Shown piece by piece: positions 56,472 to 64,000 of a stretch of DNA of 64,000 nt (position 1 is the first letter of the stretch; every line of letters begins with the position of its first letter). The notes beneath the pieces were generated by a model. The model had not been told where the DNA came from. It did no database searches and saw nothing but the letters and a program-made list of their open reading frames with translations. The position numbers and the translations under genes are program-made. The stretch comes from a virus: positions 1 to 64,000 of IMG/VR virus record IMGVR_UViG_3300024495_000015. One strand, 5' to 3'.

Positions 56472-56864
56472 TTAACTATTTTTATAGAGTTTCTCTAATA
56501 TCTCTTTAGCATCATTGACATTAGAGATATAACCCATTTTACGACTGATTTTTGATTGATTTATACTTTTTTTATCAGATTGTCGTACATAATTTTGATA
56601 CATCATTATTATTTTTATATCTGAAGATTCGGAAAGAGTTAATACATCTTCAAGATTTATTAAAAACATATCTTCCTTTGTTGTTTTTAACCAAGGTTCT
56701 ATTTTATATCCAACAACTCCCATTCTAGTAGTAACTTCGCTTAAAACAATGGGATTTGAAATAATCAATATTGTTCGATCTTCTTCTTCAGAGGCAGCAA
56801 CTTTAGCAAATATTTCTTCCCCTGTTTTTAATTTTATTGTTGCATAAAAATCGTCTTCTATCAT
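56472..56864 (-). CDS. Sm-like-domain small protein C
   Basis: 130 residues. YATIKLKTGEEIFAKVAA, NPIVLSEV, YKIEPWLKTTKEDM and NLEDVLTL follow the barrel pattern of the 42842 and 43065 proteins; a Lys-rich C-terminal helix is added. Overlaps uvsW by 4 bases. Function unknown. Confidence 0.55.
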   Translation of the reverse strand: MIEDDFYATIKLKTGEEIFAKVAASEEEDRTILIISNPIVLSEVTTRMGVVGYKIEPWLKTTKEDMFLINLEDVLTLSESSDIKIIMMYQNYVRQSDKKSINQSKISRKMGYISNVNDAKEILEKLYKNS

Positions 56865-58330
56865 TTTTTTAAATTAATTGTAATTATATCGTAATTAAAA
56901 TTCTCTTCATTATAGATCTTAATTCTTTCAATGAGATGATTTAGAGTATAATTTTTTCTTGCGTTATATGTACAGTCATCAGCGATATCATAAAGTGTTG
57001 CTTTTACTTTGTCTTTTCCTTTTCTAAGAACTCGTCCAATGCTTTGAAGATTACGAATTCTTGATTTGCTTGGTGAGGCAAAAATAACATTATGTAAATT
57101 TTTGATGTTGATTCCGGTAGAAAAAGTTCCATAAGATGCAACAATAATTGCATTATTTTCTCTTTCTGTAATTTCTCTAACCAATTCTCTTTCTTCAGCG
57201 TCAACTCCACCATGAATAAAAAATACTTTACGATCATTTCGCTTATTAGTATTTATCTTTTCAAATAAGATAGCTCCATGCGCTTCTACTCTTGAAAATA
57301 AAATAAGGGTATTTCCTTTTAAATCTAATGCAAGATTTGTAATAAATTTATTTCTTTGTTCATGAGAAATTAAATATTGAATCTCATCTTCATAAGTTTC
57401 AAATTTTTGTGGATTATGTTTTAAAACAATACACTGAATATCTAATTGTGATAAATGACCTTGCCTCATCAATTCATCTGTTTTGGTAACTTTATAAGAT
57501 GGACCAAATAACCCCTCTAAAACCCATTTATGTGTTTGTGTTCCATCAAGAGTTCCAGTAAAACCAAAACGATATTTTGCATGATGAAGTTTGGTCATAA
57601 TTTCTATCAAGGATTTGCTCTTGAAAAGATGAGCTTCATCGCCTATAATTACATTATATTCTTCAAAAAAAGATCTCTCTAGTTTATAAACAGACTGCCA
57701 AGTTGTGATCGTTACAGAATATTCATTTGTTTTTTCTTTACCCGAATAAATACGGTGACAATATGAATCAGCATCCCAACCATAGTCTTGGAAATCCTTG
57801 TACATCTGCTCTACCAAAGATGTCGTTGGAACAACTAGAAGAATTTTTTGTCCTTTATCTACATAATACCTTACGAGGGAATAAATCATCAAGGATTTTC
57901 CTGAGGCTGTGGGTGATATCAATAATTTTCGGTTATGTCGTAGAGCATCGTATACTCCCTCTACTTGATACTCCCGTGGAGAATGAGCACAAATAGATTT
58001 CATATAGTCTTTTACACCTTCATATGAAATATTTTGATTTATTTCGAAAGGTTGTCCGTAAAATTTGTTATCTTCAAACTTATAAGAATATCCGTATTGA
58101 TTGCAAAAATTTACAATTTTATCTAAGAGACCAACATATATTTGTTTCGATCTCATATCATATAAATGAATTTCTCCATTCCAATTTCTACCTCTATACT
58201 GAGGCATAAATTTTGCATTAGGAACCTCAAACTTAAAGTGATCTCTAAGTTCATACTCAATATGAGGTTCTGTATTGATTTTTAAAAATACTTCGTTTGA
58301 TTTAGAAATAATAAGATCGGTTGTGTTCAC
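56861..58330 (-). CDS. uvsW: DNA/RNA helicase UvsW
   Basis: 489 residues. PTASGKSLMIYSLVRYY is Walker A, VIIGDEAHLFK Walker B, GFTGTLDG motif III and LQSIGRVLRKG motif VI of SF2 helicases. It reverses forks, resolves R-loops and branches, and follows UvsX, UvsY, gp46 and gp47 in T4 recombination. Confidence 0.95.
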   Translation of the reverse strand: MNTTDLIISKSNEVFLKINTEPHIEYELRDHFKFEVPNAKFMPQYRGRNWNGEIHLYDMRSKQIYVGLLDKIVNFCNQYGYSYKFEDNKFYGQPFEINQNISYEGVKDYMKSICAHSPREYQVEGVYDALRHNRKLLISPTASGKSLMIYSLVRYYVDKGQKILLVVPTTSLVEQMYKDFQDYGWDADSYCHRIYSGKEKTNEYSVTITTWQSVYKLERSFFEEYNVIIGDEAHLFKSKSLIEIMTKLHHAKYRFGFTGTLDGTQTHKWVLEGLFGPSYKVTKTDELMRQGHLSQLDIQCIVLKHNPQKFETYEDEIQYLISHEQRNKFITNLALDLKGNTLILFSRVEAHGAILFEKINTNKRNDRKVFFIHGGVDAEERELVREITERENNAIIVASYGTFSTGINIKNLHNVIFASPSKSRIRNLQSIGRVLRKGKDKVKATLYDIADDCTYNARKNYTLNHLIERIKIYNEENFNYDIITINLKK

Positions 58331-58358
58331 GATGATTCATTCATCTGTGAATATTTAT

Positions 58359-58796
58359 TTACCCTAGTCCAGCGTTAAATCTCATAAATTCAATTGCATT
58401 CTTGATTTGATATGTTCTATTTTGAATCATTTTTAAAATGCTTTCAATATAAACAAGCATAGTGTCATAATAATCTATTTTCAAACAAACAGTTGACAAT
58501 TTTTCATCGGCATCCAAATATTTTTGCATAGTGTCTTTATCCCTGATTTTTTTGGGAAATGGATTTTCCACATAAACATCAGGATCTGCCTTCCCAGAAT
58601 AGTATTCATATCTTTCATGTCTAATATTTCTTTTTTGTTGTTCTGCTTTTTTTCTCAACAAAAAAATGGTATTGTATAGATCAAAATATTTTGCGTGAAG
58701 GATGGGAATATTTGTAGATTCCGTATGAAGATTATCCATGTCAATTTTGGAGTCCTGCTCCCACATTTTTTGAATAGTATCAAGATCAAAACTCAT
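58359..58796 (-). CDS. uvsY: Recombination mediator UvsY
   Basis: 145 residues. RHERYEYYSGKADPDVY (T4 has YYSGRGD), LKIDYYDTMLVYIESILKMI and NAIEFMRFNAG match T4 UvsY. It loads UvsX on gp32-coated single strands. Overlaps the tail gene by 4 bases. Confidence 0.88.
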   Translation of the reverse strand: MSFDLDTIQKMWEQDSKIDMDNLHTESTNIPILHAKYFDLYNTIFLLRKKAEQQKRNIRHERYEYYSGKADPDVYVENPFPKKIRDKDTMQKYLDADEKLSTVCLKIDYYDTMLVYIESILKMIQNRTYQIKNAIEFMRFNAGLG

Positions 58797-59353
58797 AAAG
58801 GATCGCCATTCAAATCTGTAATATTAAACATAGTATACTTGAAAGATACTTCTGCTGTAAAGTATTGAATGTCTGTTTCTGTAGCATCAAATTGTAATGT
58901 AGTCAAATTATAAGGAAACAAGTCTCTAAATTTTATTTTAAAGTTTGCATTTTGGCTGCTTGTTAAAACAGTTAAAGTTCCATCCGAATACAGATTCATC
59001 AATCCTTTTCTTGGTTGATTCATATTTGGATTTGAAGTTTGTAATTCGTATATTTCTTCCAAGGATTCGGGAAATCCAAGACCACGAATCCAGTTTGAAA
59101 TTTCAGTGTAATTCGTCAAATCCTCATCAACTAAAAACCTAAGAGTGAAATCTTCAAACTCTATCTTTTCCCCAGGTTGAGGTATGTCTCTCAAATATGA
59201 TGGTTGATTGGCAATTCCTAAAGTTAATCCAGGTATATTTGCAGAATTACTAAAAAAGGCAACTTTAGGTGCTCTATTTAAAATAAATTTAAATCCAACA
59301 GGTGCTAGAAAATTTCTATTCTGTATTTGATTCTTAAATGAGTTGGTCGTCAT
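58793..59353 (-). CDS. Virion structural protein, tail-tube-like
   Basis: 186 residues. FLAPVGFKFILNRAPKVAFF, FSNSANIPGLTLG and LRFLVDEDLTNYTEI are a conserved cyanomyovirus pattern close to tail-tube or tail-completion proteins. The exact T4 counterpart (gp19 or gp3) cannot be settled here. Late-like motif at 59363. Confidence 0.68.
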   Translation of the reverse strand: MTTNSFKNQIQNRNFLAPVGFKFILNRAPKVAFFSNSANIPGLTLGIANQPSYLRDIPQPGEKIEFEDFTLRFLVDEDLTNYTEISNWIRGLGFPESLEEIYELQTSNPNMNQPRKGLMNLYSDGTLTVLTSSQNANFKIKFRDLFPYNLTTLQFDATETDIQYFTAEVSFKYTMFNITDLNGDPL

Positions 59354-59362
59354 TTTTTTAAA

Positions 59363-59370
59363 TATTTAGA
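59363..59370 (-). promoter_or_regulatory. Late-promoter-like motif (TCTAAATA) fused to a terminator
   Basis: One mismatch from TATAAATA, placed right after the U-tract of the gp23 terminator, 10 bases before the tail gene start. Confidence 0.5.
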
Positions 59371-59377
59371 TAAAAAA

Positions 59378-59398
59378 AGAGACCCTTTTGGGGTCTCT
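59378..59398 (-). terminator. Intrinsic terminator after gp23
   Basis: AGAGACCC / GGGTCTCT, 8-bp stem, 5-base loop, then seven T on the minus strand. Confidence 0.9.
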
Positions 59399-59420
59399 CG
59401 ATAATCTTATGTGATATTGA

Positions 59421-60851
59421 TCACATGAGGTTCTTAACAGCAACTCTTCTGTAGTAGCGGTTCTGGTTGGTCTGAAGACGACCGAGACCCTGATTGGTTC
59501 CTTCTGCAAATGGGTTAGCAACAAGACCATAACGGGTCTTAAAGCCAATCTTAGGCTGGAAGGAGTTCTCACCAACGGCACGAACCATTTGGAGAGGAAC
59601 ATAAGGACAATAGAAGAGTCCAGCGTCATAAGGGGAAGCACCCTTATAACCAACAACATAATACTGGTTACCTGGTGAGGTGTTACCCGCAGTGAGGTTA
59701 GCAGAATATGGGTCAATGTAGACGCGGAATTTGCCCATTAGAGTACCAGCAAAAGTATTGCCGGTGTCATCAACAGACAGATTAGCGTTAAGTGCAGGGG
59801 TGTAGTCTAGAACACCAGCCATGGTTAGTGCTGAAGCAACATCAGCAGAACACATGATGATGTTACCCTTTCCGCGACGAGTTCTTTGTGCGATTGCGTT
59901 AGCATCACGCTCGATTTGGAATAGGAGACCCTTGAACTTCTCAACTGACCAACGACCGTTGGAGTCAACATCGAGGTCGAAGATACCAGCTGTTGCAGTG
60001 TTTTGAACAGCACCCTGTTCAGCAACCTTATAGATGGTTCTGATAACTTCGCGGTTGATTTCAGCAAGAATCTCAGTTGAGAGAATGTTTGCTAATTCCG
60101 CTTCAGCATTCAGACCATGGATTGCCTTGAGGTCTTGAGCGAGTTCTAATGAGTACTCAGCTTTCAGAGCGCGTGACTTTGCAGTAACAGTGACTTTCTC
60201 GATTGAGAATGCCATCTGGTTGAATGCATCACCAGCTGTACCATCAAGGTTTTCTGCGTCGCCAGTAACCATACCCTGACCTACATTGTAGGCGGTTGAG
60301 GTTGCGCTACCAACTGGGTTTAGAACTGATGGGTTGCTTCCTGCTTGTGCAGTAGTACCCATACCAACGCCAACTTCAGTAAATCCTGCAGCCTCATCAA
60401 AACCTGCGTCTTGACCGGAGAATGCAGTATCTACTTCATTGAAGAAGGTTTCAGTTCCGCTTTGGTTGGTATAGCGGGAACGCATTGCGAAGATAAGTCC
60501 AGTAGGACCACTCATTGGTTGAACGCCAGCCAGGTCATAAGCGACCAGGTTGGGCATTGAACGACGAATGAGTGAAATCAGAACTGGATCAAAACCTGCA
60601 GTAGGACCACCAGCAGCGGAACCGCCACCGAAAGCACCACTAGCACCAGCAGCATTACCGCTGTTGGTTGGTGACTCCATGAGCATACTCATGGAACCGT
60701 TGTCGAAAGCAGATTGCTCTCTTAAAAATTTTTCTTGGTTTTCGAGCAGGACAGCGGTTACAGCTCTACGATGAGAATCTTTGATAGGGTCGATACCCTG
60801 ATAATCTAGTAGAGGTGCCCACTTTTCCTGCAGATGCTCAGAATGGAACAT
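59421..60851 (-). CDS. 23: Major capsid protein (T4 gp23-like)
   Basis: 476 residues. WAPLLDYQGIDPIKDSHRRA, then SMSMLMESPTNSG with a likely prohead-protease cut LME|S at 59-60 (T4 cuts after residue 65), then GPTAGFDPVLISLIRRSMPN and RSRYTNQSGTETFF. HK97-type fold expected. It builds the capsid around gp22 and is cut by gp21. Confidence 0.96.
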   Translation of the reverse strand: MFHSEHLQEKWAPLLDYQGIDPIKDSHRRAVTAVLLENQEKFLREQSAFDNGSMSMLMESPTNSGNAAGASGAFGGGSAAGGPTAGFDPVLISLIRRSMPNLVAYDLAGVQPMSGPTGLIFAMRSRYTNQSGTETFFNEVDTAFSGQDAGFDEAAGFTEVGVGMGTTAQAGSNPSVLNPVGSATSTAYNVGQGMVTGDAENLDGTAGDAFNQMAFSIEKVTVTAKSRALKAEYSLELAQDLKAIHGLNAEAELANILSTEILAEINREVIRTIYKVAEQGAVQNTATAGIFDLDVDSNGRWSVEKFKGLLFQIERDANAIAQRTRRGKGNIIMCSADVASALTMAGVLDYTPALNANLSVDDTGNTFAGTLMGKFRVYIDPYSANLTAGNTSPGNQYYVVGYKGASPYDAGLFYCPYVPLQMVRAVGENSFQPKIGFKTRYGLVANPFAEGTNQGLGRLQTNQNRYYRRVAVKNLM

Positions 60852-60903
60852 TTGCGTTTACCTTTTTTACTAAAGTGATTTTTGGGTTTGATTAATATTA
60901 AGT

Positions 60904-62058
60904 TCAGTTTTTGGCGACTGCCTGAAGAGTTCTTAGGTAGGTAGCCATTTGACCGGAAATTACTTCAGGTGCTGGATCCATACCATCCGACAAAGTTTCA
61001 GTTCTGGCCTGTGGAGAAACTACTCTTGAAGGAAAATATGATTCCTTCAAAGTCTCCAGCTTTTCACGATATTTTGCTTCACTTTCAAACTCAACACTTT
61101 CGGCAAGTGAAGCGAGCTTGTCTTTCTGAGTGTCTGCTAGACCTTCAGCGACTTCTTCAAAGATTCCATCAGCAACCGACTCTGCGAGACGCTTGTTAAG
61201 TGAAATGTTCTTCTCAATTTGCTCGTTGAGTTTTGTCTCCATTTCATCAAGTTTTTCTACCATGCTTTCAAGCACATTATATTTATCTTCAGGGATTGAT
61301 ACATAATGTTCTTCAAAAAGACCCTTCATTCCTGCAAGGAATGATTCGGTCATTTCGGTCTTAAGACCGCTTTCAACTGCAAGAATATTTTCTTGCATCC
61401 ACTCTTCAGATACATACTCAAGGTATGCATCTACGCGCTCCGAAAGTTCAGTTTTAATTTCTTGAACTTCTTCTGCAAGAGCAGCAACATACTGCTCTTC
61501 AAGTGCTTCTTTAATATCAGAAACTTTGGAACGAAGAGCAGCTTCAAAAATGGTTCTTGCTTTTTCTTGGAACTCTTCGGAGAGTTCTTCGCCAGCAAGC
61601 AGAGCATTAACATCTTCTTCGATGCTAAACTCTTCTTCCATTTCTTCTTCTTCTTCTCCTTCCTCTTCTTCCTTCTTTTTGCCTTTCTTACCGCCTTCTT
61701 CTTCCTCTTCTCCTTCCTCTTCTTCCTTAGCGGCTTCTAGGAGCTCTTCATCTTCATCATACTCAAGTTCTTCATCTTCCTTAACACCTTTCATTGCTTC
61801 CGCAGGTTTAGCACCTTTGTTGACAACATCCTTAACTTGCTTAAGGGTTCCTCCAGGTGTTTTAAGTTTTGCAGAATCATCATCTGGACGGTAGTTGGAA
61901 GGATCTGGACCTCCAAGATCTTCCCATCCGCCCGTTTGTCCATCAGGAATATTGCCTGATAGGTTTGGCATTGCTTCTCCAGCCTTTGCATTTGCATTAA
62001 CGGCGGTTTTGGATTGCTTAGTGCCTACTTCCATTTCTTGTAAATCTCCACGAGACAT
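60904..62058 (-). CDS. 22: Prohead core scaffold protein (T4 gp22-like)
   Basis: 384 residues. Runs of Glu and Lys (105-150; EEEEGEEEEEGGKKGKKKEE-like) and long coiled coils (150-330) with several L-x-E|A/S sites (LLE|A, LAE|S) fit the gp22 scaffold, which gp21 degrades. Between gp21 and gp23, the T4 order. Late promoter at 62098. Confidence 0.88.
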   Translation of the reverse strand: MSRGDLQEMEVGTKQSKTAVNANAKAGEAMPNLSGNIPDGQTGGWEDLGGPDPSNYRPDDDSAKLKTPGGTLKQVKDVVNKGAKPAEAMKGVKEDEELEYDEDEELLEAAKEEEEGEEEEEGGKKGKKKEEEEGEEEEEMEEEFSIEEDVNALLAGEELSEEFQEKARTIFEAALRSKVSDIKEALEEQYVAALAEEVQEIKTELSERVDAYLEYVSEEWMQENILAVESGLKTEMTESFLAGMKGLFEEHYVSIPEDKYNVLESMVEKLDEMETKLNEQIEKNISLNKRLAESVADGIFEEVAEGLADTQKDKLASLAESVEFESEAKYREKLETLKESYFPSRVVSPQARTETLSDGMDPAPEVISGQMATYLRTLQAVAKN

Positions 62059-62097
62059 TTGAACTCTCCGATTAACCTTAGTAATTTAATCTATATT

Positions 62098-62105
62098 TAT
62101 TTATA
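62098..62105 (-). promoter_or_regulatory. T4-type late promoter for gp22-gp23
   Basis: Exact TATAAATA (followed by another AATA step), 40 bases before the gp22 start. Confidence 0.75.
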
Positions 62106-62115
62106 AATTAATAAA

Positions 62116-62769
62116 TTACAATGAATTTAAAAACTCATTGAATAATTTAATTTTATGTTCTTCTAGTATTCTTTGATCAACTAGAGCATTAATTTTTCTT
62201 TTGGTATTCTCTGCTAATTTCTCTCGCAAAATACCACCATCCCAAATCCACTCTTTACCTTCCATAATTCCCTGAACAAAAGCGTCAGGTGCAGAAGGAT
62301 CTGCAACAATATCTGCTGCAGTTGCAAGCATAAAATCTTCACCAACTTCTTTAAATCCTTTAGTATTTTCTCTTAAAGAACCAATTCCACGAGATGAAAC
62401 ACCAAGAGTCACTCCATCTTTGAGAAGTGATTCGGCAATTTTACCCATTGGAGTGGATAAAATTTGTGCCTTACCAATAAAGTTATTACCACTTTGCTTG
62501 AGTTCTGTAATTTTATGAGAAACTCTATCAAGATTTACAGTAGGTCCATCTGGATGACCTAATTCGCCAAGTGCTCTACCTTTTTGAACATAATTTTCAT
62601 TATAACGGTTAACTTCTCTTTCCATAATTTGGAAAGGATACATTCTACCATTACGATTAACACATTCACTTTGGAGGAAAACTCCCTGAATATAAAGTTG
62701 TTTTTTACCACCTACAGTTTCGGTGATAACTTCTACTTTTTCTACTTCTTCTCTGATAAGTTTCATCAT
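62116..62769 (-). CDS. 21: Prohead core protease (T4 gp21-like)
   Basis: 217 residues. ECVNRNGRMYPFQIM, RALGELGHPDGPTVNLDRVS with the catalytic His, and TLGVSSRGIGSL with the catalytic Ser form the herpes-type prohead protease site. It cuts at L/I-x-E, degrading gp22 and trimming gp23. Overlaps the next gene by 4 bases. Confidence 0.93.
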   Translation of the reverse strand: MMKLIREEVEKVEVITETVGGKKQLYIQGVFLQSECVNRNGRMYPFQIMEREVNRYNENYVQKGRALGELGHPDGPTVNLDRVSHKITELKQSGNNFIGKAQILSTPMGKIAESLLKDGVTLGVSSRGIGSLRENTKGFKEVGEDFMLATAADIVADPSAPDAFVQGIMEGKEWIWDGGILREKLAENTKRKINALVDQRILEEHKIKLFNEFLNSL

Positions 62770-63317
62770 GCTTGTCCTGAGATTTGTACTTGTTGGTAAT
62801 AAAGAGTTCCTGAACCGACACCATATGCAGAAACTTTATTTGAAATCGAAACACTAGCATCTGTTGGGGCAAATGCAGTTAAAATTCCACTAGAGTTATT
62901 ATCTACGGTCATTCTTGTTTGATAATAACCATTTATACCGGCACTCGTATCAACTGACAAAACTTGTTTATGAGTGAAATCATAATATGACTGACCACCA
63001 ACTGTTAAAGATACATAATCACCAACCCCAAATGGAACTTGAGTTCCTTCTGGAACAATAATAGTTGTTGTTGTACCTGTAGTAACTCCAACAACTTTAT
63101 TTGATGCTTTAGTCAATGCAAGAGTTTCTGATCCACCAGAAGAAATATAATAATCAGTGGAAGTTGCTGAAGGATTTCCTCCCACAGAAATATGAGCTGC
63201 TCCTCCAACAGCAACCACTCTCAAAACACTTGATTGTACTGAAAATGCAGATGATGTTGTTGCAGCACCTGCAGTAAATGTAAATGAGGAACCTGCCCCA
63301 ACTGGTCTGTGAGCCAT
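62766..63317 (-). CDS. Virion structural protein, beta-rich
   Basis: 183 residues of Ser/Thr/Val/Gly-rich beta sequence: MAHRPVGAGSSFTFTAGAAT, VGGNPSATSTDYYISSG, VPEGTQVPFGVGDYVSL. Similar style to the 31949 protein. Likely a tail or neck accessory protein upstream of gp21. Confidence 0.65.
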   Translation of the reverse strand: MAHRPVGAGSSFTFTAGAATTSSAFSVQSSVLRVVAVGGAAHISVGGNPSATSTDYYISSGGSETLALTKASNKVVGVTTGTTTTIIVPEGTQVPFGVGDYVSLTVGGQSYYDFTHKQVLSVDTSAGINGYYQTRMTVDNNSSGILTAFAPTDASVSISNKVSAYGVGSGTLYYQQVQISGQA

Positions 63318-63355
63318 TATTTTTAATAATACACTTTTAGTTATTTATTATTTAA

Positions 63356-64000
63356 TCAAGTTAAGTCATAAAAACTCAAAGCACCAATACAATTTCCACT
63401 TCCAGAAATTGCTCTAACTGCTAATGTAAATGTGTCACTAACTTTTGCTTGAGTTCTTCCAAGTTGTAAATCCCAATTATATTCTGTATTTTCGTTTAAA
63501 GCAGTTGATGCTTTATTTGCAGATGAAATATATTCTGCTCTAACAACTGTTCCACCAGACATAGAAGTTGCAGTTGTATTTTGCTCCACATTTGGAGATG
63601 AAGAATTTACCCAACTTCCGCCACTGAGAGTTGCATTTTTAATGAGAGCGACTTCATAATAAACTGATGTTGCACTATCTGGAAGTGCATTAATTTGATT
63701 CGGAAGAATAACTGCATCTTCTCTTCCTGCTTTGAGACGAATACTTACAAGAGGAATAAAAGTTGTAGATGCTACTGAAACTAGTGCATCTTGTCTTGCT
63801 ACATCTGATGCAACCCTTTTTTCATAACCACCATTAGATTGAATAGAAACGCATATCTGTTTCATTGTTGATGTAGATGTTGTGACTCCAGTGTTTAATA
63901 TTTCATATCTAACTGGAAGTGTAGCAGTTGTCATATATGTACTATTAATTGTATTTGCATGATTAAAGATATGAGTAATATGAAAATTACCATCCTTATT
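63356..64000 (-). CDS. Virion structural protein, partial at right edge
   Basis: The frame is open to base 64000: 22 codons (DGNFHITHIFNHANTINSTY) stand before the ATG at 63934 without a stop and look like coding sequence. So the true start is probably outside, and 63934 is internal. Visible 214 residues, beta-rich (TLPVRYEILNTGVTTSTST, VALIKNATLSGGSW). Likely a fibre or structural protein. Function not assigned. Confidence 0.65.
   Translation of the reverse strand, partial: NKDGNFHITHIFNHANTINSTYMTTATLPVRYEILNTGVTTSTSTMKQICVSIQSNGGYEKRVASDVARQDALVSVASTTFIPLVSIRLKAGREDAVILPNQINALPDSATSVYYEVALIKNATLSGGSWVNSSSPNVEQNTTATSMSGGTVVRAEYISSANKASTALNENTEYNWDLQLGRTQAKVSDTFTLAVRAISGSGNCIGALSFYDLT

Noticed and set aside
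61620-61760. TTC/CTT repeat tract that could be a tandem repeat or CRISPR-like
   Set aside because: It encodes the Glu-rich run of gp22; spacing is irregular and there are no spacers.

Overview
The window is a contiguous piece of a T4-like myovirus that infects cyanobacteria (a marine cyanomyovirus). The T4 core is plain: gp61, gp41, UvsX, gp43, RegA, gp62, gp44, gp45, gp46, gp47, gp55, UvsW, UvsY, gp23, gp22 and gp21. The cyanobacterial host is shown by two high-light-inducible proteins, a plant-type ferredoxin, MazG, Hsp20, a CobS-like ATPase and a DUF3110 protein. The sequence is AT-rich. Every confident gene except one partial gene at the left edge is on the minus strand. Both edges cut through open reading frames. 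No integrase, insertion sequence or CRISPR array was seen.

Layout, left to right (the minus strand is transcribed right to left). 1-5.3 kb: staphylococcal-type nuclease, a GIY-YIG homing endonuclease, small membrane proteins, a secreted HExxH protein, a holin candidate, a lysozyme and a C39-type peptidase. 5.3-7.5 kb: a redox/light cassette (hli, ferredoxin, hli, peroxiredoxin) under a perfect sigma-70 promoter, then an outer-membrane-barrel-like protein. 7.5-19.2 kb: a 16-gene surface-glycan cluster (GDP-mannose 3,5-epimerase-like, fucosyltransferase-like, paired GT9-like proteins, methyltransferases, split transketolase, split HldE-type kinase and nucleotidyltransferase, HAD phosphatase, cupin, GT25). 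19.2-24.2 kb: an accessory island with ten recognisable tRNAs plus one tRNA-like gene, two HNH endonucleases, an orphan Phd/YefM-like antitoxin, a Dps ferritin and many mini-genes. 24.2-30.9 kb: a tail-lysin-like hydrolase, a SegE-type endonuclease, nrdB, nrdA and gp61. 31-37.2 kb: structural proteins, including three large proteins that look like head-packaged precursors, and tRNA-Ala. 37.3-50.2 kb: MazG, gp41, UvsX, gp43, Hsp20, RegA, gp62, Dam with a nuclease-like partner, gp44, gp45 and CobS. 50.2-58.8 kb: a CobT-like VWA protein, gp46, gp47, gp55, UvsW and UvsY. 58.8-64 kb: tail protein, gp23, gp22, gp21 and two virion proteins.

Regulation is readable. Early-type units begin at sigma-70 promoters (TTGACW-N17-TATAAT-like). 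Late units begin at the T4 late motif TATAAATA, which agrees with the gp55 gene present here. At many boundaries the intrinsic terminator of one unit is physically fused to the promoter of the next, either by sharing the -35 with the terminator hairpin (early) or by letting the U-tract run into TATAAATA (late).

The best candidates for undescribed biology are: (1) a set of proteins with T4-like capsid-targeting and prohead-protease sites, including a nucleotidyltransferase that may be packaged in the head; (2) the fused terminator-promoter elements; (3) a glycan pathway that couples transketolase, split HldE and GDP-mannose epimerase; (4) HNH genes that end exactly inside tRNA genes; (5) a Dam-nuclease-like pair inserted between the clamp-loader genes. 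All functions are assigned by reading motifs; no database search was run.
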